The position numbers were made by a program, and so were the translations under genes. Below are positions 35,619 to 44,471 of a DNA stretch of 64,000 nt, piece after piece. Source of the DNA: Phycobacter sedimenti. Lineage in GTDB: Bacteria; Pseudomonadota; Alphaproteobacteria; Rhodobacterales; Rhodobacteraceae. Positions within the stretch are counted from its first letter, which is position 1, and each line of letters begins with the position of its first letter. Location: positions 248,001-312,000 of the forward strand of contig NZ_JBBVGR010000004.1 in the NCBI RefSeq assembly GCF_038148855.1, given 5' to 3'. The notes below the pieces were generated by a model. That model made no database searches. It was not told the DNA's origin and saw only the letters and a program-made list of their open reading frames with translations.

Positions 35619-37475
35619 ATGAGCGACACTCCCACCCTCGATCCCGCGGCCGCACCCGGCGCGGTTCAGCCCGACAGCCAAGACGCAAACCAGGGGCAGT
35701 ATCAGGTTCTCGCCCGCAAGTACCGCCCCGAGACCTTTGCAGATCTCGTTGGTCAGGACGCGATGGTGCGCACGCTGAAGAACGCCTTTGCCGCCAATCG
35801 CATCGCGCAGGCCTTCATCATGACCGGGATCCGGGGCACCGGTAAGACCACCACTGCGCGGATCATCGCCAAGGGCATGAACTGCGTCGGCCCCGATGGT
35901 ACCGGTGGGCCGACGACCGAACCCTGCGGCACCTGCGAACATTGTACCGCGATCATGGAAGGGCGCCACGTCGACGTCATGGAGATGGACGCCGCCAGCC
36001 GTACCGGCGTCGGCGACATCCGCGAGATCATCGATTCGGTCCAGTACCGCGCCGCATCGGCCCGCTACAAGATCTACATCATCGACGAGGTTCACATGCT
36101 CTCCACCAGCGCCTTCAACGCGCTGCTGAAGACGCTTGAGGAACCCCCGGCCCATGTGAAGTTCATCTTCGCCACCACCGAGATCCGCAAGGTGCCGGTG
36201 ACGGTCCTGTCGCGCTGCCAGCGGTTCGACCTGCGCCGTATCGAACCGGAGGTGATGATCGCCCTTCTGCGCAAGATCGCCAGCGCCGAGGGCGCCCAAA
36301 TTGCCGAGGACGCGCTGGCGCTGATCACCCGTGCCGCCGAAGGCTCGGCCCGGGATGCAACCTCGCTGCTGGATCAGGCGATTTCCCACGGCGCCGGAGA
36401 GACCACAGCCGATCAGGTCCGCGCCATGCTGGGCCTTGCCGACAGGGGCCGGGTGCTGGATCTGATGGACATGATCCTGCGCGGCGATGCAGCCGCCGCC
36501 CTCACGGAACTCAGCGGGCAATATGCCGAAGGCGCCGATCCCCTGGCCGTTCTGCGCGATCTGGCCGAAATCACCCATTGGGTCTCAGTGGTGAAAATCA
36601 CCCCCGATGCCGCCGAAGACCCCACCATCAGCCCCGATGAGCGCGCCCGCGGGCAGCAGATGGCAGCGGCTCTGCCGATGCGCGTTTTGACCCGCATGTG
36701 GCAGATGCTGCTGAAAGCGCTCGAAGAGGTCGCCGCCGCACCCAATGCGATGATGGCCGCCGAAATGGCCGTGATCCGCCTGACCCATGTAGCAGACCTG
36801 CCCAGCCCCGAAGAGCTGATCCGCAAGCTGCAGGACATGCCACCCCCGCCGCCCGGTGGAGGTGGAGGGATGCCCATGCACGGCATGGGCGCGCCTGCGG
36901 CGAGCGGGGGAGGCGGGGCCTCGACTATCGCCTCGGCCCCGCCGCAAGGCGCACCGGCAGGAGGCCCAACCGGCGGCATGACCATGTCGCATGGTCAGGG
37001 ACAGGTCACCGCGCTGGCCCCCGCCGCGCAAAGCGCTCTCGCCCGCTACCCGAGTTTCGAACATGTGGTTGAGCTGATCCGCACAAACCGGGACGTGAAA
37101 CTGCTGGTCGAAGTGGAAACCGGCGTGCGGCTCGTCTCTTATCAGCCCGGCCGGATCGAGTTCACCCCGCACGCGAGCGCCCCCCGCGACCTGGCCGCCC
37201 GCCTTGGCACCGCCCTGCAGAACTGGACTGGTAATCGCTGGGTCGTCACCATCGCCCCGGATGGTGAAGCACCGACGATTGCAGAAGTGCGCGATGCTGC
37301 CGAAAACGCCCTGCGCGAAAAGGCGACTGAACACCCGATGGTTCAGGCGGTTCTGGAAAGCTTCCCCAAGGCCAAGATCACCCGTATCCGCACCGCCGAG
37401 GAACTGGCTGCAGAAGTGCAGGCGGACGCCCTGCCCGAGGTGGAGGACGAATGGGATCCCTTCGAGGAAGAGTAA
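35619..37475 (+). CDS. dnaX: DNA polymerase III subunits gamma/tau
   Basis: Clamp-loader ATPase, 618 residues from the ATG at 35619. The AAA+ domain has Walker A GIRGTGKTTTAR, a zinc-binding set (CVGPD...CGTCEHC), the DEVH Walker B region (IIDEVHMLS) and SRC sensor (VLSRCQRF). A Pro/Gly/Met-rich linker (about residues 405-465) precedes the tau-like C-terminal domain. No slippery A-rich frameshift site was noticed. It starts the dnaX-(membrane ORF)-ybaB-recR cluster. Confidence 0.96.
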   Translation: MSDTPTLDPAAAPGAVQPDSQDANQGQYQVLARKYRPETFADLVGQDAMVRTLKNAFAANRIAQAFIMTGIRGTGKTTTARIIAKGMNCVGPDGTGGPTTEPCGTCEHCTAIMEGRHVDVMEMDAASRTGVGDIREIIDSVQYRAASARYKIYIIDEVHMLSTSAFNALLKTLEEPPAHVKFIFATTEIRKVPVTVLSRCQRFDLRRIEPEVMIALLRKIASAEGAQIAEDALALITRAAEGSARDATSLLDQAISHGAGETTADQVRAMLGLADRGRVLDLMDMILRGDAAAALTELSGQYAEGADPLAVLRDLAEITHWVSVVKITPDAAEDPTISPDERARGQQMAAALPMRVLTRMWQMLLKALEEVAAAPNAMMAAEMAVIRLTHVADLPSPEELIRKLQDMPPPPPGGGGGMPMHGMGAPAASGGGGASTIASAPPQGAPAGGPTGGMTMSHGQGQVTALAPAAQSALARYPSFEHVVELIRTNRDVKLLVEVETGVRLVSYQPGRIEFTPHASAPRDLAARLGTALQNWTGNRWVVTIAPDGEAPTIAEVRDAAENALREKATEHPMVQAVLESFPKAKITRIRTAEELAAEVQADALPEVEDEWDPFEEE

Positions 37476-37867
37476 CCTCCGTTTTCATCGGCGTTTCTGC
37501 GTTTTGCCCTACGGGTGCTTGGGCAGAAGTTTGCGACAAAGAACGTCCCTCCTGGGATCCCGCATCTGGGCCTGCCACGGCTCTGGACGAACTGATAGAA
37601 TTATCCTCTCTTCCAGTTCCCGTAGCCCTCTTTGCTCTGGTCATTGTAGCCTTGGTCTCGCGATCACGGTTTCTGTACGCCTTGGCTGGTTTCTTGTGGG
37701 GCAGCTTAGTCTTGATCGTCTCGTTGGACGCCTATGGCCCCATTGTTGACGATCTGCGGTTTTACGCCATCAAAGAAGGCTGCATCGGCCCGCCGGGCTT
37801 GTTCATTGCGCTCGCAATTGCGATATGTGCTCTGATGACTTACGGCGCCCTGCGCCCCCGCACTTAG
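37451..37867 (+). CDS. Hypothetical membrane protein between dnaX and ybaB
   Basis: A 138-residue ORF whose start overlaps the dnaX 3' end by 25 bases. A signal-like N-terminus (VFIGVSAFCPTGAWA) is followed by a Cys-containing loop, then helices PVALFALVIVALVS, FLYALAGFLWGSLVLIVSL and GLFIALAIAICALMTYGAL. Base composition is visibly lower in GC than dnaX and ybaB. No family is recognised. It sits inside an operon usually made of dnaX-ybaB-recR only. Confidence 0.65.
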   Translation: MGSLRGRVTSVFIGVSAFCPTGAWAEVCDKERPSWDPASGPATALDELIELSSLPVPVALFALVIVALVSRSRFLYALAGFLWGSLVLIVSLDAYGPIVDDLRFYAIKEGCIGPPGLFIALAIAICALMTYGALRPRT

Positions 37868-37877
37868 GAGAATACAG

Positions 37878-38222
37878 ATGCTCAAAGGCCTCGGCGGTCT
37901 TGGTGATATGGCCAAGATGATGAAATCGGCTCAGGAACTGCAAACCAAGATGGCGCAGATGCAGGAAGACCTGCACAACGTCATGGTCACCGGCGAGGCC
38001 GGCGCGGGCTTGGTCAAGGCCACCGCCTCGGCCAAGGGCGACCTCAAGGCGCTGGATATCGACCCCTCGATCTTCAATGGCGATGACAAGGAAATGGTCG
38101 AGGACCTGATCCTAGCCGCCATCAAGGACGCCCAGTCCAAGGCGGCTGAAAAGGCGCAGGAAGAAATGACCAAGCTTACCGAAAGCATGGGTCTGCCCAA
38201 GGACATCAAGCTGCCGTTCTAA
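37878..38222 (+). CDS. YbaB/EbfC family nucleoid-associated protein
   Basis: A 114-residue DNA-binding protein with the family pattern GLGDMAKMMKSAQELQTKMAQMQ, a central strand region (ATASAKGDLKALDIDPSIF) and a C-terminal amphipathic helix ending GLPKDIKLPF. It binds DNA as a dimer. It lies between dnaX and recR, its usual context, 10 bases after the inserted membrane ORF. Confidence 0.95.
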   Translation: MLKGLGGLGDMAKMMKSAQELQTKMAQMQEDLHNVMVTGEAGAGLVKATASAKGDLKALDIDPSIFNGDDKEMVEDLILAAIKDAQSKAAEKAQEEMTKLTESMGLPKDIKLPF

Positions 38223-38250
38223 GGCCCTTTGCGCTCTGGCCATGAAAGAA

Positions 38251-38275
38251 GAAGGCGGCTTCGGTCGCCTTTTTT
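38251..38275 (+). terminator. Terminator between ybaB and recR
   Basis: AAGGCG and CGCCTT pair around GCTTCGGT and are followed by a T-run. It suggests that recR has its own promoter. Confidence 0.75.
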
Positions 38276-38382
38276 GTGTCTGTGGCCATAGTGCAAACAA
38301 AACCTGAACATCTGCTCTGGCGCCCCTTGCCTTTGCCTCGCGCGGTGCGACTATAGGACCAGAAACCTCAAAGGCTCCCGCA

Positions 38383-38985
38383 ATGCACGACCGCTCCACA
38401 AGCGATATCGAGACCCTGATCGACCTGATGGCAAAACTGCCCGGCATGGGGCCGCGCTCGGCCCGCCGTGCGGTGCTGCATCTGGTGCGCAAGCGGGGGC
38501 TGTTGCTCACCCCCCTGTCGGACGCGATGAGCCGGGTTGCCACCACCGCCCGCGAATGCCTGAACTGCGGCAATGTGGGAACCAGTGATATATGCGGCAT
38601 CTGTGAGGACGAGGGCCGCGCGAACGGCGAGCTATGCGTGGTCGAAAGCGTTTCCGACCTTTGGGCTATGGAGCGCGCTGGCGTTTTCAAGGGACGCTAT
38701 CACGTACTGGGCGGCACCCTATCCGCACTTGACGCCATCGGCCCCGAAGACCTGCGCATTCCGCGCCTCGTGGACCGGGTCGGCAGCGAAGCGGTCAGCG
38801 AGGTCATCCTCGCGCTCAACGCCACCATCGACGGGCAGACCACGGCCCATTACATTGCCGATCAGCTGGGCAACCAGGTGAAACTCACCTCGCTGGCGCA
38901 GGGCGTGCCCATCGGCGGTGAGCTGGATTATCTCGACGATGGCACCATCAGCGCCGCACTCAAGGCCCGCAAGGAACTCTCGTAA
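38383..38985 (+). CDS. recR: Recombination mediator protein RecR
   Basis: RecFOR pathway protein, 200 residues, which loads RecA on gapped DNA. It shows the helix-hairpin-helix region (LPGMGPRSARRAVLHL), the zinc finger CLNCGNVGTSDICGIC and the Toprim domain (VVESVSDLWAMERAGVFKGRYHVLGG begins it). The C-terminal VKLTSLAQGVPIGGELDYLD is invariant in the family. It is co-oriented with ybaB. Confidence 0.97.
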   Translation: MHDRSTSDIETLIDLMAKLPGMGPRSARRAVLHLVRKRGLLLTPLSDAMSRVATTARECLNCGNVGTSDICGICEDEGRANGELCVVESVSDLWAMERAGVFKGRYHVLGGTLSALDAIGPEDLRIPRLVDRVGSEAVSEVILALNATIDGQTTAHYIADQLGNQVKLTSLAQGVPIGGELDYLDDGTISAALKARKELS

Positions 38986-38997
38986 AGGCAAAGAGCC

Positions 38998-39429
38998 ATG
39001 CCCAAGGCCCTGACACGCCCTGTCCTGATTGCCGCCACCCTTTATTTCACGGGTGTCTTCGCCTGCGGCTTCATTCTGGGAACCATCCGGATCCTTGTCC
39101 TGCTGCCGCGCATGGAAGAGATCTGGGCGCTGCTTCTCGAACTGCCGGTGATCCTGACGCTCAGCTGGCTGATCGCCGGGTGGATCATCAAGGGCCGCAG
39201 CGCTCTGGGCGCCCTGCCCGCCCGCCTTGGAATGGGAGGCTGGGCCTTTCTGCTGCTGATGCTGGCAGAGTATCTGCTGGCCACTACGGCTATGGGCCTG
39301 TCTGGCGCTGAAGTCTTTGCCCGCTGGACAACCCTTGAAGGCGCGTTGGGTCTTGCAGGGCAAATCCTCTTTGCCCTGCTCCCGGCGCTCCGCCTGCTGA
39401 CAGAGCCGCGTGGCTCAAGTCAGCTATAG
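38998..39429 (+). CDS. Conserved-type hypothetical membrane protein
   Basis: A 143-residue protein with about four hydrophobic helices (LIAATLYFTGVFACGFILG, LPVILTLSWLIAGWI, WAFLLLMLAEYLLAT, LGLAGQILFALLPALRLL). It begins 12 bases after recR, so co-transcription is likely. No family name is assigned and no catalytic motif is visible. Its end overlaps the threonine aldolase end by 10 bases in convergent orientation. Confidence 0.75.
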   Translation: MPKALTRPVLIAATLYFTGVFACGFILGTIRILVLLPRMEEIWALLLELPVILTLSWLIAGWIIKGRSALGALPARLGMGGWAFLLLMLAEYLLATTAMGLSGAEVFARWTTLEGALGLAGQILFALLPALRLLTEPRGSSQL

Positions 39430-40472
39430 TAGCTTTCGAAGGCCTTTGTCGCGGCTGAAAGCCCCTCGTCGCTGACATCCTTGTGCAGGACCAGCCGGAT
39501 CGGCCCGCTGTCCCCTGCCCCGATGACAACACCCGCCTTGGCCAGATGCGCTTGCAGGGCCGTATTGCTCCCTTCGGCCGGGGTGAAGAACACCATATTT
39601 GTGGACTGGACGACCTCTCCGACGTCAAGGGCGCGCAAGGTCTGGGCAAGCGCTTCGGCGCGGGCGTGATCCTCGGTCAGGCGCTCCACGTTGTGCTCCA
39701 GCGCCCAAAGGCCAGCCGCAGCCAATACGCCCGACTGCCGCATGCCGCCCCCCAGCATCTTGCGCCATCGCCGCGCGCGGGCGATGAGGTCAGAGGGGCC
39801 AACCAGAACCGAGCCGACCGGGGTGCCAAGCCCCTTGGACAGACAGATCGACAGCGTATCGAACATCACCGCAAGGTGAGTTGCAGAACATCCCAGCGCC
39901 CCGATGGCATTGAAAAACCGCGCGCCGTCGAGATGCAGCGACAGACCGGCCTCTCGCCCCGCATCGGTCATTGCGCGCATCTCGGCCAAAGGAATGGCCT
40001 GCCCGTTGTGGGTGTTCTCCAGTGACAGAAGGCGGCTGACTGGCATGTGGGAATCGTCGGGTTTGACCGCTGATGAGATGCCGTCGGGGCTCAGCGCTCC
40101 GCCGGGCTGCACTGGCAGTGGATCAAAGGCGATGCCGCCAAGCACTGACGCACCAGCCGCCTCGTATTTGAAGACATGATAATCCCGCCCGGTGATGATC
40201 TCTTCACCGCGCCCGCAATGAGACAGAAGCGCCGCAAGGTTGCTTTGGGTGCCGGTGGGCAGGAACAGACCGGCCTCCTTGCCAAGGCGCTCGGCAAGGG
40301 TCGCCTCCAGGCGGTTGACCTGCGGATCCTCGCCATAGACGTCATCGCCCACTTCGGCCGAGGCCATTGCCTGACGCATGCCCTCATCTGGCCGGGTCAC
40401 CGTATCGCTGCGCAAATCGCAGATCACACTGACATCGGCACGGTCTTGGCTCATCCCTGCATATTGGTTCAT
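39420..40472 (-). CDS. ltaE: Low-specificity L-threonine aldolase
   Basis: PLP enzyme cleaving L-threonine/allo-threonine to glycine and acetaldehyde, 350 residues from the ATG at 40472 (RBS GAGGGAG). The N-terminus DLRSDTVTRPDEGMRQAM and GDDVYGEDP are diagnostic; the Schiff-base lysine is in CLSKGLGTPVGSVLVG. An upstream in-frame ATG at 40550 is less likely. It is divergent from the carboxyltransferase fusion gene. Confidence 0.94.
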   Translation of the reverse strand: MNQYAGMSQDRADVSVICDLRSDTVTRPDEGMRQAMASAEVGDDVYGEDPQVNRLEATLAERLGKEAGLFLPTGTQSNLAALLSHCGRGEEIITGRDYHVFKYEAAGASVLGGIAFDPLPVQPGGALSPDGISSAVKPDDSHMPVSRLLSLENTHNGQAIPLAEMRAMTDAGREAGLSLHLDGARFFNAIGALGCSATHLAVMFDTLSICLSKGLGTPVGSVLVGPSDLIARARRWRKMLGGGMRQSGVLAAAGLWALEHNVERLTEDHARAEALAQTLRALDVGEVVQSTNMVFFTPAEGSNTALQAHLAKAGVVIGAGDSGPIRLVLHKDVSDEGLSAATKAFESYYS

Positions 40473-40656
40473 TGCATTTGCTCCCTCGGGGTTTGCGGCC
40501 ACGCTAGCGACAAGAGGCATGGTAGAAAACCCCGAAGTCCATCGGCGCATGGTCCTGTCATGAAAGGCCGCTTTCGCAAATGACCCAACGGCCGAATTGA
40601 CAGCATCCCTGCACCGGCGATTGACTGATCACCGGGGAGAAAAGGGAGGACGGCTG

Positions 40657-42429
40657 GTGACAGTCATCAAGGCAGAAAGCGCCGCAATAGTGGCAGAAGT
40701 GCATGTCGAAACCGGACAAAAGGTGCCCGAGGGCGCGGTTCTTCTCGCCACCGAATTGATGAAGATGCGCCACGAAATCCGCGCACCGCATTCGGGTCTC
40801 ATCAGCGCTGTTCATATCAAACCCGGCGACGAGCTGCAGGGCGGCCTGCCCTTGATCACCCTTGAGCCTGCCGAAGTTTCCGTTGCAACGACGACATCCG
40901 AAGAGGCCGAGCGCCCGGATATTGCGGAATATGCCGCGCGGATGGCCCTGCTAGACGACACCGCCCGCGCAGACGCCGTCGCAAAACGGCACGCTCAGGG
41001 CTATCGCACGGCGCGCGAGAATATCGAGGATCTGTTCGATCCGGGCAGTTTCACAGAATACGGCGGGCTTGCCGTCGCCGCCCAGCGCGGCACACGCAGC
41101 CTTGATGACCTGCAGGCCCGCACCCAGGGCGACGGTATCATCTGTGGCATAGGCACCGTGGAGGGGCGCACAGTCGCGGCCATGGCGGTGGATTATATGG
41201 TTCTGGCAGGCACTCAAGGCTTCAACCATCACCGCAAGATGGATCGCCTGATTGAGGTCGCGGGCCGCGACCAGCTGCCCATCGTCCTTTTTGCCGAAGG
41301 TGGCGGCGGGCGCCCCAATGATGGCGATGCGGCGCTGATCATGGCGGCCTGGCTCAATGTGACCTCGTTTCGCCATTTTGCCGCCTACAAGGGTCCGAAG
41401 ATCGGCATCGTTGCGGGCTATTGCTTTGCCGGGAATGCGGCCCTCTTTGGCGTTTGCGATCTGCGCATTGCAACCAAAAGCAGCTGGATCGGCATGGGCG
41501 GCCCCGCGATGATCGAAGGCGGAGGCCTTGGCAAGGTCGCCCCCAGGGAGATCGGTCCAAGCGAAGTCCAGGTCGAAACCGGGCTGATCGACCTGCTGAC
41601 CGAAGATGAAGCAGAGGCGGTTGCGGCAGCCAAACGGCTTTTGACCCTGTCGCAGGACCTCCCCCCACCTGACGAGCAGACACAACAGGAGCTGCGCAGC
41701 GTGGTGCCCGTGGACCGGACCCGCGCCTATGACATGCGACACGCAATCGATGCCATCGTCGATTCAGGCAGTTTTCAGGAACTGCGGCGCGGCTTTGGGA
41801 CAGGCATGATCACCGGCTTTGCCCGCCTTCAGGGCCGTTCCATCGGTCTCCTGGCCAACAACCCGCTGCACCTTGGCGGGGCAATCGATGCCAGTGCCGG
41901 GGACAAGGGCGCACGGTTCCTGCAGCTTTGTGATGCCTGGGGACTGCCGGTGGTGACCTTATGCGATACGCCGGGTTTCATGGTTGGCCCCGAGGTCGAG
42001 AAAACCGGTCAGGTCGCACATGTCTCGCGACTGTTTCTGGCAGGGGCGCATTTCAGTCAACCGCTGGTGACGCTGATCCTGCGCAAGGCCTATGGGCTGG
42101 GCGCCATGGCCATGGCAGGCGGCGGCCTGGACCGTCCGCATTTCTGCTGTGCCTGGCCCACCGGAGAGGTCGGCGCCATGGGTCTGGAAGGCGCGGTCAA
42201 GCTGGGTCACCGGGACCATCTGGCCGCGCTCAGCGACCCCGCCGAGCGTGAGGCCGAGTATCAAAGGCTGGTCGATGAGCTCTATGAGCGCGGCAAGGCC
42301 CTGAATGCGGCCAGCCTTCTGGAGTTCGATGCAGTGATCGACCCAGCCGATACGCGGGACGTGCTGCACAGGGCACTGGCCAGCGCCGGCCCTGCATCGC
42401 CGGGCTCCCGCTATGCGGACGCCTGGTAG
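40657..42429 (+). CDS. Fused biotin carrier-carboxyltransferase (acyl-CoA carboxylase type)
   Basis: A 590-residue fusion. Residues 1-70 form a biotinyl/lipoyl domain with the attachment lysine K36 in TELMKMRHEI (compare AMKM). Residues about 90-590 form a complete acyl-CoA carboxyltransferase with both N- and C-terminal halves (GTVEGRTVAAMAVDYMVLAGTQG, EGGGGRPNDGD, LCDTPGFMVG, FCCAWPTGEVGAMGLEGAVK). I prefer the GTG at 40657 because of the strong GGGAGGA upstream; an ATG-like start at 40597 is also in frame. No biotin carboxylase is nearby, so the partner must lie elsewhere. The acyl substrate is unknown. Confidence 0.87.
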   Translation: MTVIKAESAAIVAEVHVETGQKVPEGAVLLATELMKMRHEIRAPHSGLISAVHIKPGDELQGGLPLITLEPAEVSVATTTSEEAERPDIAEYAARMALLDDTARADAVAKRHAQGYRTARENIEDLFDPGSFTEYGGLAVAAQRGTRSLDDLQARTQGDGIICGIGTVEGRTVAAMAVDYMVLAGTQGFNHHRKMDRLIEVAGRDQLPIVLFAEGGGGRPNDGDAALIMAAWLNVTSFRHFAAYKGPKIGIVAGYCFAGNAALFGVCDLRIATKSSWIGMGGPAMIEGGGLGKVAPREIGPSEVQVETGLIDLLTEDEAEAVAAAKRLLTLSQDLPPPDEQTQQELRSVVPVDRTRAYDMRHAIDAIVDSGSFQELRRGFGTGMITGFARLQGRSIGLLANNPLHLGGAIDASAGDKGARFLQLCDAWGLPVVTLCDTPGFMVGPEVEKTGQVAHVSRLFLAGAHFSQPLVTLILRKAYGLGAMAMAGGGLDRPHFCCAWPTGEVGAMGLEGAVKLGHRDHLAALSDPAEREAEYQRLVDELYERGKALNAASLLEFDAVIDPADTRDVLHRALASAGPASPGSRYADAW

Positions 42430-42439
42430 GGGCGCCAAA

Positions 42440-42470
42440 TGAAAAGAGCCATGCCGCAAAGGCATGGCTC
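42440..42470 (-). terminator. Terminator downstream of trcR
   Basis: The perfect 10-bp stem GAGCCATGCC/GGCATGGCTC with a 5-base loop lies between convergent genes. On the minus strand it is followed by TTTTC, so it probably ends the trcR transcript. Confidence 0.8.
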
Positions 42471-42497
42471 CTGAAGCATCAGAGAAGAAGCACGGTA

Positions 42498-43271
42498 TCA
42501 GTACCGTGGATCGACCCCGTCTTCATCTTCGTCATCATCATCATTGCCGGAAGGCAGGTTGAAGAAGCTGTCCGCATCGCGGATCGGCTCATCGTCCTCG
42601 CGGCTGTCGCCAGAGCCACCACCCAGGGTGAAGGTTTCAAGCCCTTCGATTGCGGTCGGAATCTTCGGCTCCTGATCCATCTCCAGCGATTGCTCGGTCG
42701 AAACCAGCTTGCGGCGCTCGTCGTCGCTCATCACGCCGCCCTCGGCTGCCTTCTTGGCAGCGGCCTTTTGCACGGCGGCGTCCAGTTCGGACTGCTTGCA
42801 CAGACCCAGCGCCACCGGATCGATCGGCTGCATGTTGGCGATGTTCCAGTGGGTGCGCTCGCGGATCGACTGGATGGTCGGCTTGGTGGTGCCCACCAGC
42901 TTGGCGATCTGACCATCCGACAGTTCCGGATGGAATTTCACTAGCCACAGGATCGAGTTCGGACGGTCCTGACGCTTGGACAGCGGAGTATAGCGCGGGC
43001 CACGGCGCTTTTCTTCTCCGGCGGCAGCCGGGTTAAACTTAAGCTTCAGCTTGTGCAGCGGATTGGCTTCGGCCTTGTCGATCTCGTCCTGCGTCAGCTG
43101 GTTGTTCGCGACCGGGTCAAACCCTTTCACACCCGCAGCCACATCGCCATCAGCGATGCCCTGGATCTCCAGCTCGTGCATGCCGACGAAATCGGCGATC
43201 TGCTTGAAGCTGATCGTGGTATTGTCCACCAGCCACACGGCGGTCGCCTTGGTCATCAACGGTTTTGCCAT
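42498..43271 (-). CDS. trcR: DUF1013 cell-cycle transcriptional regulator TrcR
   Basis: A 257-residue alphaproteobacterial protein with two helix-turn-helix-like segments: TTISFKQIADFVGMHELEIQ (about 18-40) and LSDGQIAKLVGTTKPTIQSI (about 117-137). The DUF1013 core PRYTPLSKRQDRPNSILWLV lies between them. The C-terminus is acidic and low-complexity (DDDDEDEDGVD). The family was described as a transcription regulator acting with CcrM/CtrA-type cell-cycle control in Caulobacter; the role here is inferred. Confidence 0.88.
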   Translation of the reverse strand: MAKPLMTKATAVWLVDNTTISFKQIADFVGMHELEIQGIADGDVAAGVKGFDPVANNQLTQDEIDKAEANPLHKLKLKFNPAAAGEEKRRGPRYTPLSKRQDRPNSILWLVKFHPELSDGQIAKLVGTTKPTIQSIRERTHWNIANMQPIDPVALGLCKQSELDAAVQKAAAKKAAEGGVMSDDERRKLVSTEQSLEMDQEPKIPTAIEGLETFTLGGGSGDSREDDEPIRDADSFFNLPSGNDDDDEDEDGVDPRY

Positions 43272-43424
43272 GCGCGTATCTCCTTAAAACACGTTTGCCC
43301 CACGGACACCCAGGTACATCTTTCCCGTCGCCTGAAATAGGCTGCCCCGAGGTCTGGGGCGGGTTTCCGTTGTCGGGGAACTTCACTTCTATATAGTCGC
43401 CTTGTTTTCATAAGGAAAGAGGCG

Positions 43425-44084
43425 ATGCGCAGGTTCTTGCTGGCAATTGCAACCGTGGTTTTCGGGCTGATTTCGATCCCCGCCCTGGCCGAAAGCAACC
43501 GGGACAGAGAGATTCCGGGAGAGTTCGACTACTATGTCCTGAGCCTCAGCTGGTCCCCCAACTGGTGCGCGATCGAGGGCGATGCCAAGGGATCAGACCA
43601 ATGCGACAGCCGCCACGATCACGGCTGGACGCTGCACGGGCTCTGGCCGCAGTACCACCGGGGCTGGCCTGATTTCTGCCGCACGGTTGAGACGCCCCCC
43701 ACCCGCCGCCAGACCACCGAAATGGCCGATATCATGGGCAGCCCTGGACTTGCCTGGCATCAGTGGAAGAAACATGGCAGCTGTTCGGGCCTAAACCCCG
43801 CGCAGTATTTCGCGCTCTCGCGTGAGGCCTACGCGCAGATCACGCGCCCCGCGGTTTTCCGCAAACTTGACAAGGTTGTGAAACTACCCGCCTCTCTGGT
43901 GGAAGAGGCCTTTCTGAAAGAGAATCCGGCCCTCAGCAAGGACAGCCTGACCATCACCTGCCGCGATGGCCACATTCAGGAGGCCCGCATCTGCCTGTCG
44001 CGCGCCCTTGATCCCGTGCCCTGCGGCCGAGACGTGATCCGCGACTGCACCTTGAAGGATGCGCTCTTTGCCCCGGTTCGGTAG
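43425..44084 (+). CDS. Secreted ribonuclease T2 family protein
   Basis: Exported endoribonuclease, 219 residues with a signal peptide (FLLAIATVVFGLISIPALA). Both conserved active-site segments are present: LHGLWPQY (CAS I histidine) and WKKHGSC (CAS II Glu/Lys-His region). Multiple cysteines (C in NWCAIEG, DQCDSRH, DFCRTV, GSCSG, ITCRDG, RICLS, VPCGRD) suit a disulfide-bonded periplasmic or secreted enzyme. It is divergent from trcR and may serve RNA scavenging. Confidence 0.93.
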   Translation: MRRFLLAIATVVFGLISIPALAESNRDREIPGEFDYYVLSLSWSPNWCAIEGDAKGSDQCDSRHDHGWTLHGLWPQYHRGWPDFCRTVETPPTRRQTTEMADIMGSPGLAWHQWKKHGSCSGLNPAQYFALSREAYAQITRPAVFRKLDKVVKLPASLVEEAFLKENPALSKDSLTITCRDGHIQEARICLSRALDPVPCGRDVIRDCTLKDALFAPVR

Positions 44085-44382
44085 ACTATTGTCCGCCCCA
44101 ATGGCTTGGCTGCTCATTTTGAACGTAGGTTTGCCGTGGCTGGGGTCAGCGATGATCGTGTCGGCGTTTCAACACGGCAGCCAGCGTCAGGTCTTTTACT
44201 GGCTCTTTGTAATCCTATTGTTCACGTTCAACCAAATCGCCGCCCGCAAATGGCAGGCATTTCGCTGGGCCTTTTGGAGCATTTCCGCGCTCAACCTGTT
44301 GGCTATCCTTATGGGAGGGCTCGCATTCTCCACCATCGCACACTCAATCCCATCGGCAGTGCGGTTCCTACTGAGATATTGA
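44059..44382 (+). CDS. Small hypothetical membrane protein
   Basis: A 107-codon ORF overlapping the end of the RNase T2 gene by 26 bases; an internal ATG at 44101 (MAWLLILNVG) would avoid the overlap. It has three hydrophobic segments (WLLILNVGLPWLGSAMIV, VFYWLFVILLFTFNQIA, ALNLLAILMGGLAF). The GC content looks lower than the neighbours. No family recognised. Confidence 0.5.
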   Translation: MRSLPRFGRLLSAPMAWLLILNVGLPWLGSAMIVSAFQHGSQRQVFYWLFVILLFTFNQIAARKWQAFRWAFWSISALNLLAILMGGLAFSTIAHSIPSAVRFLLRY

Positions 44383-44471
44383 AGATGCAGCTTCCAAATC
44401 GCCAACGACGCACGGCGCCCAGCGCAGCCTGTGCAAAAATAATCGCACAGGCCAACAGTCAAGCGTAGCTG

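Noticed and set aside
35535..36578. 347-codon open frame antisense to dnaX
   Set aside because: It is a shadow of the AAA+ domain of dnaX.
36838..37010. Programmed frameshift in dnaX
   Set aside because: No A-rich slippery heptamer was found in the linker region, so only the full-length product is supported.
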